DNA of 38,498 nt from Paraburkholderia sp. SG-MS1 (GCF_012275575.1 NZ_NPIH01000253.1:3830-42327), one strand, 5' to 3'. Counted from the first letter of the stretch, positions 24,332 through 33,250 are shown. Program-made: numbers and translations. Notes: a model not told the origin generated them from the letters alone.

Positions 24332-27300
24332 AATCGCCCTCGGCCGGAGTAGGCGGCGTGGCGGCGCCTGGCGCCTGGGTGGATGGATCGTGATGAACGG
24401 GTGCGCCGGTATCGCCGAGCAGACGGCTCGTGAGCGCGGCAAGACCACGTACGGGCAAGCTGAGCCACGCCGGACGGTTGGCCGCCTCGTAGCGGATTTC
24501 GTAGGCGGCTTTCTCGATCAGGAACAGATCGAGCAGCGCCTGCTCGGCCTCGGGCGCCACCAGCGGGGTGGGGGCATCCGCGACCGCCGCGCGGTACTGG
24601 ACGAGGAAGGCGTCGGTCGCATGCGCACGGAAGCGGTCGAACAGCGCACGCTTGCGATCCGCGGTCTGCTGCGGCGCGGCTTCCGTGGTGGATTGCGCCG
24701 CCGCGCTCGCATACGACAAAGAGCGCATCAAACCGGCTACGTCACGCAGCGGACTCGACTTCTGACGGCGCTCCTCGAGCGAACGCGCAGGCTCGCCTTC
24801 GAAGTCGATCAGATACGCGTCGCCCTGCGCGACCAGCACCTGGCCCAGGTGGAAGTCGCCGTGAATGCGGATGCGCAGGGCGCCGGCGTCGGCCGACACG
24901 AGTTTATCGACGGCTTCGACGAGCGCGGCGCGGCGATCGATCAGACTCTGCGCCAACGCTTTGATGTCCGGATCGCTCATCTGCTCGATGCGCGGCGCGA
25001 GCAGATCGAGCGCGGCCGCCAGCATCGCCTGCGTGCCGTCGACCCACGCCTTCACCTGCGCGGCGTCGGCCGGTTCCGGCGCGAACGCCGGGTCGTCGGT
25101 CGGCGAGGCGAGCGCGACGTGCAGTTCGCCAAGCCGTCTGCCGATGATGCCGGCCAGCTCACTGTAGCCTTCGAGCAAGATCACCTCGTTGGCGCGGCCC
25201 GGCGCCGTCTGCGCTTCCGTGTCGACGACGATCGCGAGCTCATCCACCGAACGGCGCAGATAGTCGAGCGACCAGTTCCACGCATCGCCCTGGTTGTCGA
25301 TGAAGCCTTGCAGGATCGCGAGCGTATGCGGCACGCCCTCGGGATCGACGCGCACCACTTCGCCGTATAGCGGCGCGGTGTTGGCGTAGCCGAGCTGGGT
25401 CAGATAGCGGCTGATTTCCGCTTCCGGATGAATCCCGCTGACGAGCCGGCGTACCAGCTTGAGCACGGCGGCGTCCGCGATGATCAGCGAGCTGTTGCTC
25501 TGCTCGGCCGCGAGCCAGCGAATCTCCGGCCGATCGCCGACGCTGTCCAGTTCGGCGAAACGTTCAGTGGGCAGGAATCTGATCTCGCTCTTCTGTACGG
25601 TCGGCACCACCGCGCGTTCGCGCAGCTTGCGCATCACGTTGTGCGCGAAGATCGGCAGCGCGAATGCGTCCGTCAGATGACCGACGTTGCGGCCGCGCCG
25701 CACGCGCGCCAACGCGAGTTGCATGAAAAGCGGCGTGGTGGTTTCACCGCCCCACGTGATCGCGATTGGCACGACGTAGCGTTCGGTGTGGTCGCCCACG
25801 TCCACTTCGATTTCGGTGAACGCGAAGCCTCCGTTCGGAATCGTGGTCAACGCGGCGAGCCGCACTGCGTGCATCTTCTGATCCTTCGACGCGAACCAGC
25901 GGCGCCGGGACAGCCATGACGGCAGCACTTCCGATTCGAGCAGGCGCACGTTCTCCGGCGTCGGGCCGGCCTGGCCTTCGCGGATCACGATCGTGACGAA
26001 CTCCGGCAGCGGCTCCGAATGTGCCTGCGCCCACGTCGGCCGCTGGCCGCCCGCACACAGCATGAACCACAGGAAGCCGTACGGCGGGAAGGTCAGCAGA
26101 TAGGTCAGCTGGCCGATCGCGGGGAACACGGAGTCCGCAGTCATTTCGATCGGCACCGCGCCGTTGAACTCGGACAGATCGAGTTCGACCGCTTGCGGCG
26201 CGCGCGACAGATTCGCCACGCAGAGGATCGGCGGTTCACCCGGTATTTCGCGCAGATACGCGAGGATCTTGCGGTTTTCCGGCTTCAGAAAACGGATCGT
26301 GCCGCGCCCGAAGGTCTGCTTCGCGCGCCGCGTGGCGAGCATGCGGCGTGTCCAGTTCAGCAGCGAATGCGGATCGCGGCTTTGCGCCTCGACGTTGATC
26401 GCATCGAAGCCGTACAGCGAACCCATCACCGGTGGCAGCACCAGTTGTTCCGGATCGGCGCGCGAAAAACCGCCGTTGCGGTCCGACGACCACTGCATCG
26501 GCGTGCGCACGCCGTCACGGTCGCCGAGGTGGATGTTGTCGCCCATGCCGAGTTCGTCGCCGTAGTAGATCACGGGCGTGCCGGGCATCGACAGCAGCAG
26601 CGAATTGATCAACTCGATGCGGCGGCGGTCGCGCTCCATCAACGGTGCGAGACGGCGGCGAATGCCGAGATTCAGGCGCGCGCGCCGGTCGCTCGCATAG
26701 GTGTTCCACAAATAGTCGCGCTCGGAATCGGTGACCATCTCCAGCGTCAGTTCGTCGTGATTGCGCAGGAAGATCGCCCACTGGTTCGACGCGGCGAGGT
26801 CCGGCGTTTGCCGCATGATGTCGGTGATCGGGAAGCGGTCCTCGCTCGCGATAGACATGTAGATGCGCGGCATCAGCGGGAAGTGGAAGGCCATGTGGCA
26901 TTCGTCTTCGTCGCCGAAATACTCTTTCACGTCTTCCGGCCACTGGTTCGCCTCGGCGAGCAGCATCCGGTTCGGATACTCGGCGTCGATGGTCGCGCGA
27001 ATCTTCTTCAGCACCGCGTGCGTTTCCGGCAGGTTCTCGTTGTTGGTGCCTTCGCGCTCGACCAGATACGGCACCGCGTCGAGTCGCAGCCCGTCGATGC
27101 CCATGTCGAGCCAGAACCGCATCACCTGCAGCACTTCCTTGAGGACCGCCGGATTGTCGAAGTTCAGATCGGGCTGGTGCGAATAAAAGCGGTGCCAGTA
27201 GTAGGCGCCCGCGACTGGATCATGAGTCCAGTTCGACGGCTCCGAGTCGATGAAGATGATCCGCGTTTCCTGGTACTTCTGATCCGTATCGGACCACACG

Positions 27301-27791
27301 TAGTAGTTGCGATGATTCGAGCCGGGCTTCGCGCGGCGCGCGCGCTGAAACCAGGGGTGCTGGTCCGACGTGTGGTTGATCACGAGTTCGGTGATCACGC
27401 GGATGCCGCGTGCGTGCGCTTCCTGGATGAAGCGTTTCACGTCCGAAATCTGGCCGTAGTCGGGATGCACGTTGCGGTAATCGGCGATGTCGTAGCCGTC
27501 GTCACGCCGTGGCGATGGATAGAACGGCAGCAGCCAGATCGCGTTCACACCGAGTTCGGCGATGTAGTCGAGCTTCGCGATCAAACCGGGGAAGTCGCCC
27601 ACGCCGTCGTTGTTCCCATCGAAGAACGACTTGATGTGCACCTGGTAGATGATCGCGTCCTTGTACCAGAGCGGATCGTCGCTCAGGGCCGCGGGTTTGC
27701 CGCGCCGATGCGAGCGCGGCCGGGCCGTATTGGCCGGGGCCGTGCCGACGGGCGCCTGCACCGTGGATTGGGCTGGGTCGTCACGCTTCAT
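24324..27791 (-). CDS. treS: Trehalose synthase-maltokinase fusion
   Basis: A two-enzyme fusion of 1155 residues. The N-terminal GH13 half (about 38-590) interconverts trehalose and maltose. It contains VITELVINHTSDQHPWF (132-148), nucleophile Asp238 in GLRLDAVPYL, acid/base Glu280 in LLAEANQWPEDV, and Asp346 in FLRNHDELTLEM, all typical of TreS. The C-terminal half (about 610-1120) is maltokinase (Mak/Pep2), phosphorylating maltose at C1 with ATP. It has a kinase-like fold with HGDFHLGQVLV and IDFEGEP motifs at about 980-1010. The first 35 residues are basic and disordered. The ATG overlaps the glgE stop as ATGA after an AAGGTG site. The product, maltose 1-phosphate, is the donor for GlgE next door. 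Confidence 0.96.
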   Translation of the reverse strand: MKRDDPAQSTVQAPVGTAPANTARPRSHRRGKPAALSDDPLWYKDAIIYQVHIKSFFDGNNDGVGDFPGLIAKLDYIAELGVNAIWLLPFYPSPRRDDGYDIADYRNVHPDYGQISDVKRFIQEAHARGIRVITELVINHTSDQHPWFQRARRAKPGSNHRNYYVWSDTDQKYQETRIIFIDSEPSNWTHDPVAGAYYWHRFYSHQPDLNFDNPAVLKEVLQVMRFWLDMGIDGLRLDAVPYLVEREGTNNENLPETHAVLKKIRATIDAEYPNRMLLAEANQWPEDVKEYFGDEDECHMAFHFPLMPRIYMSIASEDRFPITDIMRQTPDLAASNQWAIFLRNHDELTLEMVTDSERDYLWNTYASDRRARLNLGIRRRLAPLMERDRRRIELINSLLLSMPGTPVIYYGDELGMGDNIHLGDRDGVRTPMQWSSDRNGGFSRADPEQLVLPPVMGSLYGFDAINVEAQSRDPHSLLNWTRRMLATRRAKQTFGRGTIRFLKPENRKILAYLREIPGEPPILCVANLSRAPQAVELDLSEFNGAVPIEMTADSVFPAIGQLTYLLTFPPYGFLWFMLCAGGQRPTWAQAHSEPLPEFVTIVIREGQAGPTPENVRLLESEVLPSWLSRRRWFASKDQKMHAVRLAALTTIPNGGFAFTEIEVDVGDHTERYVVPIAITWGGETTTPLFMQLALARVRRGRNVGHLTDAFALPIFAHNVMRKLRERAVVPTVQKSEIRFLPTERFAELDSVGDRPEIRWLAAEQSNSSLIIADAAVLKLVRRLVSGIHPEAEISRYLTQLGYANTAPLYGEVVRVDPEGVPHTLAILQGFIDNQGDAWNWSLDYLRRSVDELAIVVDTEAQTAPGRANEVILLEGYSELAGIIGRRLGELHVALASPTDDPAFAPEPADAAQVKAWVDGTQAMLAAALDLLAPRIEQMSDPDIKALAQSLIDRRAALVEAVDKLVSADAGALRIRIHGDFHLGQVLVAQGDAYLIDFEGEPARSLEERRQKSSPLRDVAGLMRSLSYASAAAQSTTEAAPQQTADRKRALFDRFRAHATDAFLVQYRAAVADAPTPLVAPEAEQALLDLFLIEKAAYEIRYEAANRPAWLSLPVRGLAALTSRLLGDTGAPVHHDPSTQAPGAATPPTPAEGDYE

Positions 27792-30700
27792 GTCGCACCT
27801 TCGGTTGGGGTTGGGTTGCCAGCGTCTGCGTGATGGGCGCTGTCGGAGTCGTTGTCGGCTTCATCCGGGCGTTCGGCGGGCAGGCCGCCGAGCGGCGCGA
27901 TGCGCCAGATTGAAAACGGCTGGCCCGAGCCGAGTTGCACGTGCTGCCAGCGGCCATGCCATTCGAAGCGCGCGCCGGTCATCTGATCGGTGACTTCGAG
28001 CGCGCCGTGATCGTGCAGATGCCAGCGCTGGAACGTGTCCCACGACAGTTCGATGTCCGCGCCCTGTTCGTTGAACGCATCGAGGTTGATCGCGACGACG
28101 ATCACGTTGTCGCGCGCCTCGGTCGCTTTCTCGAACAGCAGGATGTGGTCGTTGTGCGCGGTCAGGAAGGTCAGGCCGAGATGCGTTTGCAGCGCCGGAT
28201 TGGCGCGGCGAATCCGGTTCAACGCGGTGATCTCGCCGGTGATGTTGCCGGGCCGGTTCCAGTCCCATGCGCGCAACTGGTACTTCTCGGAGTCGAGATA
28301 CTCCTCGCTGTTTGGCAGCGCGGCGGCTTCGCACAACTCGAAGCCGCTATACACGCCCCACAGGCCCGCCAGCGTCGACGCGAGCGCCGCGCGAATCAGA
28401 AAGCCCGAACGTCCCTGCGATTGCAGATGCCGGGGGTTGATGTCCGGCGTATTGACGAAGAAGTTCGGCCGGTAGAAATCGCGCGCATCGGTGCGCGTGA
28501 GTTCGTTCATGTACTCGATGAAGTCGCGCTTCGATTCGCGCCACGTGAAGTACGTGTACGACTGCGAGAAACCGATCTTGCCGAGCCGGTTCATCATGCG
28601 CGGACGCGTGAACGCTTCGGCGAGGAAGATCGTCTCGGGATAGCGCGCGCGCACGTCGCCGATCATCCATTCCCAGAACGGCAGCGGCTTCGTGTGCGGA
28701 TTGTCGACGCGGAAAATCTTCACGCCCGCTTCGATCCAGAACAGGATCACGTCGCGCAGCGCGAGCCACAGGTCGGGCTTGGCGTCGTGCGCGTAGAAGT
28801 CGGGATTGACGATGTCCTGGTACTTTTTCGGCGGATTTTCCGCGTAACGCAAGGTGCCGTCCGGACGCCACGCGAACCACGTCGGATGCTCCTTGAGCCA
28901 CGGGTGATCCGGCGAGCACTGGATCGCGAAGTCGAGCGCGATTTCGAGGCCGTGCGCGTGCGCGGCGGCGAGCATCGCCTTGAAGTCGTCGAGCGTGCCT
29001 AGTTGCGGATGCACGGCGGTATGGCCGCCTTCGGCCGCGCCGATCGCATATGGACTGCCGACGTCGCCCGGCTGCGCGGTCAGCGTGTTGTTGCGGCCTT
29101 TGCGGTTCGCGAGGCCGATCGGATGGATCGGCGGGAAATACAGCACGTCGAAACCCATCTCGCGGATGCGCGGCAGTTTCGTCGTCACGTCGGCGAAGGT
29201 GCCGTGGCGCGATTCGTCGTCGCTCATCGAGCGCGGGAAGATCTCGTACCAGCTCGCGAAGCGCGCGGCGGTGCGGTCCGCGTCGATCTTGTAGATCACC
29301 GGATCGCGGCTCAGGAACGGGCGGTGGCGCGCGGCCGTCATCGCCTTCGCGGTGCCCGGCGCGAGAATCAGCGCGAGCTTCGTCTCGGCGTCGGCCTTGG
29401 TGAAGAGCTTGACGATGTGTTCGAGTGGCTCCTTCAGCGCGCCTTCGGTCGTCTCCACTTCGGCAAGCACCAGCGCGAACAGGTGCGCGGCTTCGTCGAG
29501 TTCGAGCTCGACGGTCTGGCCCGCCTTCAGCTTCTTCTCGATATGCTCGACGAGCGACGCGAAGTCGTCGCGCCACGCGATCACCGTGAACTCGTGGCGG
29601 CCCAGCCGTTCGAGCGGAATCCGCGCTTTCCAGATGTCGAGGCCCGCGGGCTGCGCGGGGGCCATCAGCACTTCGTGCCAGGCGGTTTCGTCGGCGGCGC
29701 GCCAGACCACGGCGGCGGCGATCTTGTCGTGACCTTCGGCGAAGACCGCGGCGCTGATTTCGGCGCGCTCGCCGACCGTGCGCTTGGCGGCAAAGCGGCC
29801 GTGGTCGACCGAGGGCGTCACGCTCTCGATCGCCACGCGCGGCGCGTTGAGCGCTTCGAGCACGCTCTTGCGGCCGCTGCGCTTGCTGTTCGCCTTGTCG
29901 ATGGGCGGCGCGAGGCGGATCGGCTTTTCGCTTACCGCGCGGAACAGGCGCACGCCGCCGGGCGCGAGCGTGAAGGGCGTCAAGCCGGCGGGTTCGACGT
30001 GTCCCGGCGAATCCAGCGGCACGAAGCGCGTGAAGTTGCCCGGCACGCCGGCGAGAAAGCGCGCCGGGTCCACACGCAGCGGCGCGCCGAGTTCGGGATT
30101 GACGGCGATCAGGATCGCTTCGGCGGCGTCGCGCAGGTCCGGTTGGTCGCCGCGCAACAGCAGGGCAGCGGGTGCGCCGGGCCCACTGAGCGGGCGCAAT
30201 TCACCATTGGCGTGCAGGGTCTTCGTCGTGCGCGCGAGTTCGTTCGCGCGCGTGACCCGTTCGGTGAGATCGAATTTCTTCGCTTGCACGGCGAGCGCGA
30301 ATTGCGATGCGTCGCCGCGCGTTTGCGACATCGGCTCCGTGATGCCGTATTCGAAACCCATCGGCATCATCCAGCCGGTGCCGAGCGCCGCCGACGTGAA
30401 GAGCGCACGCCGGTACGCCCGTTCGACGATCGCGGCGTCGTGGACGTCGCTCAGCTCGGCGGCAAGCCGCGTGCCGTATGGCGCCTCGGGGAAGGCAATC
30501 GGCCCGCCGGCGCGCGCGAGCGCCGCGTGCTCCTCGACCATCCAGCTCGAGCGGAAGTCCCACCAGCGCACCGACGAGAACACGCTGTCGAAGCCCGCAT
30601 CGGCGAGGCCGAGCAGATCGCCGCGCGCAAGACCCGGCGTCGCGGCGAGCAAACGCACGTCTGGATGCTTCGCACGCAGGGCATCGCCCAGTTGCCGCCA

Positions 30701-31240
30701 GACGGCCGCCGGCACGCGATGCGGCGAATCGAACCGGAAGCCGCCCACGCCTGCCTCGACGAGCGCCAGCAACTGTTGCGTCCACCAGTCGACCAGCGCG
30801 GCACGGCTGCCCGGGTCGCCGAAGTTCGCATACGCGACGTTGTCCTCGCGATGCACGTGGCGCGGATCGAGCCGCGCCTCGTCGGATTCGAATGGATGGA
30901 ACCAGCCGGTATGTTCGGCGTACAGCGCGCCATCGGCGGCCATCCGGTCGATCACGAGATCGACCAGCAGCGTCAGGCCGTTCTGGCGGGCGGCGTCCGC
31001 GAGCGTGCGGATCGCGTCGGTGGCGGGCTGGTCGGCTTCGAACACCGGATGCAGCCGGGCGTGGTTGGCGACCACCTGTCCGTGGCCGGCTTGTCCGGGC
31101 TCGAAGAGACTGCCGATCAGCGCGTGGTCGAAGCCTAGCGCGGCTGCGTGAGCGAACTGTGTGGGCCATGCATCGAGCGGCCCAACCAGCAGTGAATGAA
31201 AAAAGTAAATCCGCGGCGCGTACCCGTTTGGAGATTCCAT
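27788..31240 (-). CDS. glgE: Maltosyltransferase GlgE with an N-terminal duplicated, degenerate GH13 domain
   Basis: GlgE transfers maltose from alpha-maltose 1-phosphate to the non-reducing end of an alpha-1,4-glucan. The usual enzyme is about 660-700 residues; this one is 1150. The canonical enzyme occupies about 465-1150: an N/S domain, then the GH13_3 barrel with nucleophile Asp846 (IFRVDNPHTKP), acid/base Glu875 (FLAEAFTRPRMM) and third acid Asp933 (VNTPDINPRH). The 29-residue spacing between the first two equals that of characterised Streptomyces GlgE. Residues 1-435 are a second GH13-like domain that aligns with the barrel of the same protein. It keeps an Asp (171, GFRFDSPHRVP), but the acid/base position is Ala (199-200) and the NH of region I is lost. 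It is probably a regulatory or glucan-binding module. First gene of the operon. Confidence 0.95.
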   Translation of the reverse strand: MESPNGYAPRIYFFHSLLVGPLDAWPTQFAHAAALGFDHALIGSLFEPGQAGHGQVVANHARLHPVFEADQPATDAIRTLADAARQNGLTLLVDLVIDRMAADGALYAEHTGWFHPFESDEARLDPRHVHREDNVAYANFGDPGSRAALVDWWTQQLLALVEAGVGGFRFDSPHRVPAAVWRQLGDALRAKHPDVRLLAATPGLARGDLLGLADAGFDSVFSSVRWWDFRSSWMVEEHAALARAGGPIAFPEAPYGTRLAAELSDVHDAAIVERAYRRALFTSAALGTGWMMPMGFEYGITEPMSQTRGDASQFALAVQAKKFDLTERVTRANELARTTKTLHANGELRPLSGPGAPAALLLRGDQPDLRDAAEAILIAVNPELGAPLRVDPARFLAGVPGNFTRFVPLDSPGHVEPAGLTPFTLAPGGVRLFRAVSEKPIRLAPPIDKANSKRSGRKSVLEALNAPRVAIESVTPSVDHGRFAAKRTVGERAEISAAVFAEGHDKIAAAVVWRAADETAWHEVLMAPAQPAGLDIWKARIPLERLGRHEFTVIAWRDDFASLVEHIEKKLKAGQTVELELDEAAHLFALVLAEVETTEGALKEPLEHIVKLFTKADAETKLALILAPGTAKAMTAARHRPFLSRDPVIYKIDADRTAARFASWYEIFPRSMSDDESRHGTFADVTTKLPRIREMGFDVLYFPPIHPIGLANRKGRNNTLTAQPGDVGSPYAIGAAEGGHTAVHPQLGTLDDFKAMLAAAHAHGLEIALDFAIQCSPDHPWLKEHPTWFAWRPDGTLRYAENPPKKYQDIVNPDFYAHDAKPDLWLALRDVILFWIEAGVKIFRVDNPHTKPLPFWEWMIGDVRARYPETIFLAEAFTRPRMMNRLGKIGFSQSYTYFTWRESKRDFIEYMNELTRTDARDFYRPNFFVNTPDINPRHLQSQGRSGFLIRAALASTLAGLWGVYSGFELCEAAALPNSEEYLDSEKYQLRAWDWNRPGNITGEITALNRIRRANPALQTHLGLTFLTAHNDHILLFEKATEARDNVIVVAINLDAFNEQGADIELSWDTFQRWHLHDHGALEVTDQMTGARFEWHGRWQHVQLGSGQPFSIWRIAPLGGLPAERPDEADNDSDSAHHADAGNPTPTEGAT

Positions 31241-31456
31241 CGCTCGTTTCCAGATTCGTCCTGCTGCGGTGTGGATGCAAGTGGCATGCGATCACAGCGC
31301 TCATTGGGCTTCCAGAGCCGGATGCCGCGCGGTGCAAAAGCGAGGGCGCGTACTTGGTCAATGTAGTGCAAAGATCGTCACGCCGCTGGCCAGTCGAGGG
31401 TGCTTTGACGCCAGACGCCGGTCGCATGAGGCCGGTCGGAACTATTGGGAGGACGG

Positions 31457-31472
31457 AGCAAACGATGTGCCA
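31457..31472 (-). promoter_or_regulatory. Sigma-54 (RpoN) promoter candidate for the glgE operon
   Basis: On the minus strand TGGCAC-ATCGT-TTGCT matches the -24/-12 consensus with a single mismatch (A for G after TGGCAC) and the exact GG-N10-GC spacing. Transcription would begin at about 31445, giving a leader of about 205 bases. Sigma-54 promoters need an enhancer-binding activator; the dyads 100-150 bases upstream are at a suitable distance. Confidence 0.5.
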
Positions 31473-31557
31473 GTCGGCGCAGGATGGGACTGAGGGGTGG
31501 GTGTTCGCGCGCCCGGAAGGAAAGCGCGCGACGGACGGACGCGACGAAAGCGCGCCC

Positions 31558-31605
31558 ACACGCGCTCCGCGTGTAAAACGGGCGGGCGCCGGGCGGGTTT
31601 TACAC
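31558..31605. promoter_or_regulatory. Two overlapping dyads upstream of glgE
   Basis: Dyad A is ACACGCG-CTC-CGCGTGT (31558-31574). Dyad B is GTGTAAAAC (31571-31579) / GTTTTACAC (31597-31605) with a 17-base GC-rich spacer. They share GTGT at 31571-31574, so as RNA only one can form at a time; as DNA both look like regulator-binding sites. Dyad B is about 143 bases upstream of the predicted sigma-54 start. Confidence 0.45.
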
Positions 31606-31705
31606 AGCGAGCAGCACAAGCCGCACGATTACCGCAAAAGGCGAACTCGCGGCAGCGGGCGGGAGCGCGCGGGCCGCATAAGCTGCAAAAGTCGTCTAGC
31701 CGGCG

Positions 31706-32368
31706 CTAAGAGCCGAGTAGGCCCGCGGCGATATTCACGCACAAGCCCAGTACCGCCACATTGAAATAGAACGACAGAACCGATTGTGCGAGGGCGGTGC
31801 GGCGAATCGCACGCGAGCGCAACACCACGTCGGACGTCTGCGATGCCACGGCGATGGTGAACGAGAAATACAGAAAGTCCCAGTAGTTCGGTTCGAGCTT
31901 ATGATCGGGAAACAGCAGCGCGGTTTCCTTGGCACCGGTGTCGTAATAGAGCCGAGCGTAGTGCTGCGTGAAAATGGTCGGAATCAGAAACCACGCGCCG
32001 ATCAGCGTGAGGCCGGTCAGCAGGTAGTGCCATGCGCTGGCCGGCCCGGCGGTTCCCTTGGCCGACGCCAGCTCCATCACGATCGCCGCGATACTCGCGA
32101 TAGTCGCCAGACAGATGACGAATAGCACGACACCCGCGTTTTCGTCATCGCGTACCGCGTATTCGCGGACCCGATGTTCGTCGGCGACGGCCATGTGCAC
32201 CCAGATCATCAACAGGTAGCTCCAGATCGCGGCGTCCCAGCCGATCAGCGCGCGCGCCGTCGAACTCGTGTGGACGGGCACCACCAGCGCGACCACGATG
32301 CCGATGACGAGGCCGATCATCGTTCTGGGCCGATTGCGAAGAACCTGCGGATAGTATTTTGTGAGCAT
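31706..32368 (-). CDS. DUF1345 integral membrane protein
   Basis: A 220-residue inner-membrane protein of unknown function. Hydrophobic spans lie at about 17-35, 44-62, 79-100, 111-131, 162-180 and 195-217. The segment PNYWDFLYFSFTIAVASQTSD is the family hallmark. The ATG at 32368 has no obvious ribosome binding site, so the start is uncertain. It is divergent from the dehydrogenase operon, with 176 bases between them. A TAGAAT hexamer upstream could be its -10 element, without a well-spaced -35. No functional link to the glucan operon is evident. Confidence 0.85.
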   Translation of the reverse strand: MLTKYYPQVLRNRPRTMIGLVIGIVVALVVPVHTSSTARALIGWDAAIWSYLLMIWVHMAVADEHRVREYAVRDDENAGVVLFVICLATIASIAAIVMELASAKGTAGPASAWHYLLTGLTLIGAWFLIPTIFTQHYARLYYDTGAKETALLFPDHKLEPNYWDFLYFSFTIAVASQTSDVVLRSRAIRRTALAQSVLSFYFNVAVLGLCVNIAAGLLGS

Positions 32369-32423
32369 GGAGTGAGGGGCAAGGGCGTGGTGTCGCGGAT
32401 TCTACTCGCGCGCCGGCGAGCAT

Positions 32424-32452
32424 TTGTCGAACCGGTCGGTCGCGGCTATAGT
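32424..32452 (+). promoter_or_regulatory. Sigma-70 promoter for the FAD dehydrogenase operon
   Basis: TTGTCG (32424-32429) and TATAGT (32447-32452) are spaced exactly 17 bases apart; the -10 matches five of six and the -35 four of six. The start would be near 32459, 86 bases before the first gene. Confidence 0.6.
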
Positions 32453-32544
32453 CTTTCGCAGCGGCCTTGCATGCCGCTTTCAGTTGAAAGGCAACCGGCA
32501 GGCAGCGTCGCACGTTGGAAAACGGCTCACCATCTGGAGCGCCC

Positions 32545-33180
32545 ATGACAGATGTTCCTGAGGATAACGATGCGCGCGAGCCCGCGACGCCTCCCGCCGG
32601 GTTATCGTCATCGCCGTTGTCTTCGCCGTCACCGTCGTATTCCCGTTCGTATTCAGCCTCGCGCAGAGTAGGGGTGCTCGGCGCCTGCGCCGCCGCGGCG
32701 GCGCTCGCGTTCGGCGGCGCGAGCCGCACGTTGCGTTCGTTTTCGTGGATCGCCCCGGCGCTCGCCGACGCGCCGCCCGCAGGCGGCGGTCTCGACGCCT
32801 TCCTCGCGCTGTCGCGACGTCTCACGGGCCGTACCGGCTTCGATGCCGTGCTCGGGCAACGCGTGTACAGCGCGCTCGGTCGATCAGACGCCCGGTTCAT
32901 GCAGCATGTCGCCGCGCTCAATACGTGGCTGCAAGGTCATGGCGGCGTGCCGTCCGATATCGTCACCGAGGCGTTGCAGGCCGAGCAGCCGGCGCTTGCG
33001 AAATCCGTCAGCGCGATCATGCGCGCGTGGTACCTGGGCCTCGTCGGCGAGCTGCCGCATGTGGAGGTGATCGCGTATGAAAAAGCGCTGATGTTCGATC
33101 CCGTCAAGGACGTGCTGACTGTTCCGTCTTATTGCCGGGATCTGCCGTTCTACTGGACACGCAAGCCGTTGAGCGGCTAA
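32545..33180 (+). CDS. FAD sugar dehydrogenase small (gamma) subunit, Tat-exported
   Basis: Small subunit of a membrane-bound FAD-dependent dehydrogenase of the glucose/sorbitol/gluconate type (sorbitol dehydrogenase family). 211 residues. After a Ser/Pro-rich lead comes a twin-arginine signal, SASRRVGVLGACAAAAALAF (about 37-56). The C-terminal half has the family pattern MRAWYLGLVGELPHVEVIAYEKALMF-like and ends YCRDLPFYWTRKPL (quoted in parts). In the B. cepacia enzyme this subunit carries the Tat signal and escorts the signal-less catalytic subunit to the periplasm. The ATG at 32545 follows GGAG by 5 bases. A TTG at 32515 in the same frame is less likely. Confidence 0.9.
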   Translation: MTDVPEDNDAREPATPPAGLSSSPLSSPSPSYSRSYSASRRVGVLGACAAAAALAFGGASRTLRSFSWIAPALADAPPAGGGLDAFLALSRRLTGRTGFDAVLGQRVYSALGRSDARFMQHVAALNTWLQGHGGVPSDIVTEALQAEQPALAKSVSAIMRAWYLGLVGELPHVEVIAYEKALMFDPVKDVLTVPSYCRDLPFYWTRKPLSG

Positions 33181-33250
33181 ACGGCATGCCTCTTGCGCGC
33201 GCCGCATCGTCTGATCGAGCCGTTTGACACGGCACCGGTACGCGCCATAC

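Larger units (their letters stand above)
31241..31705. promoter_or_regulatory. Regulatory region upstream of the glgE operon
   Basis: 465 bases lie between glgE and the DUF1345 gene, both on the minus strand. No convincing gene is present; open frames here have no homology I recognise or are extensions of antisense frames. It contains a sigma-54-like promoter (31457-31472), two overlapping dyads (31558-31605), and a roughly 200-base leader before the glgE ATG. The glgE ribosome binding site is weak (GGAA 8-9 bases upstream). Confidence 0.55.

Noticed and set aside
24332..24448. Upstream extension of glgB by 39 residues
   Set aside because: The added part is the treS-mak 3' end read in another frame; the ATG at 24331 gives the normal GlgB N-terminus.
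26019..27833. 604-residue open frame opposite treS-mak
   Set aside because: Antisense to a gene whose catalytic residues are all in place; the composition is that of a shadow frame.
29003..31138. 711-residue open frame on the plus strand opposite glgE
   Set aside because: Same cause: antisense shadow of a high-GC gene, with no domain and no credible start region.
32369..32423. Sigma-70 promoter for the DUF1345 gene (TAGAAT with TCGACA)
   Set aside because: The spacing of about 20 bases is too long for a confident call.
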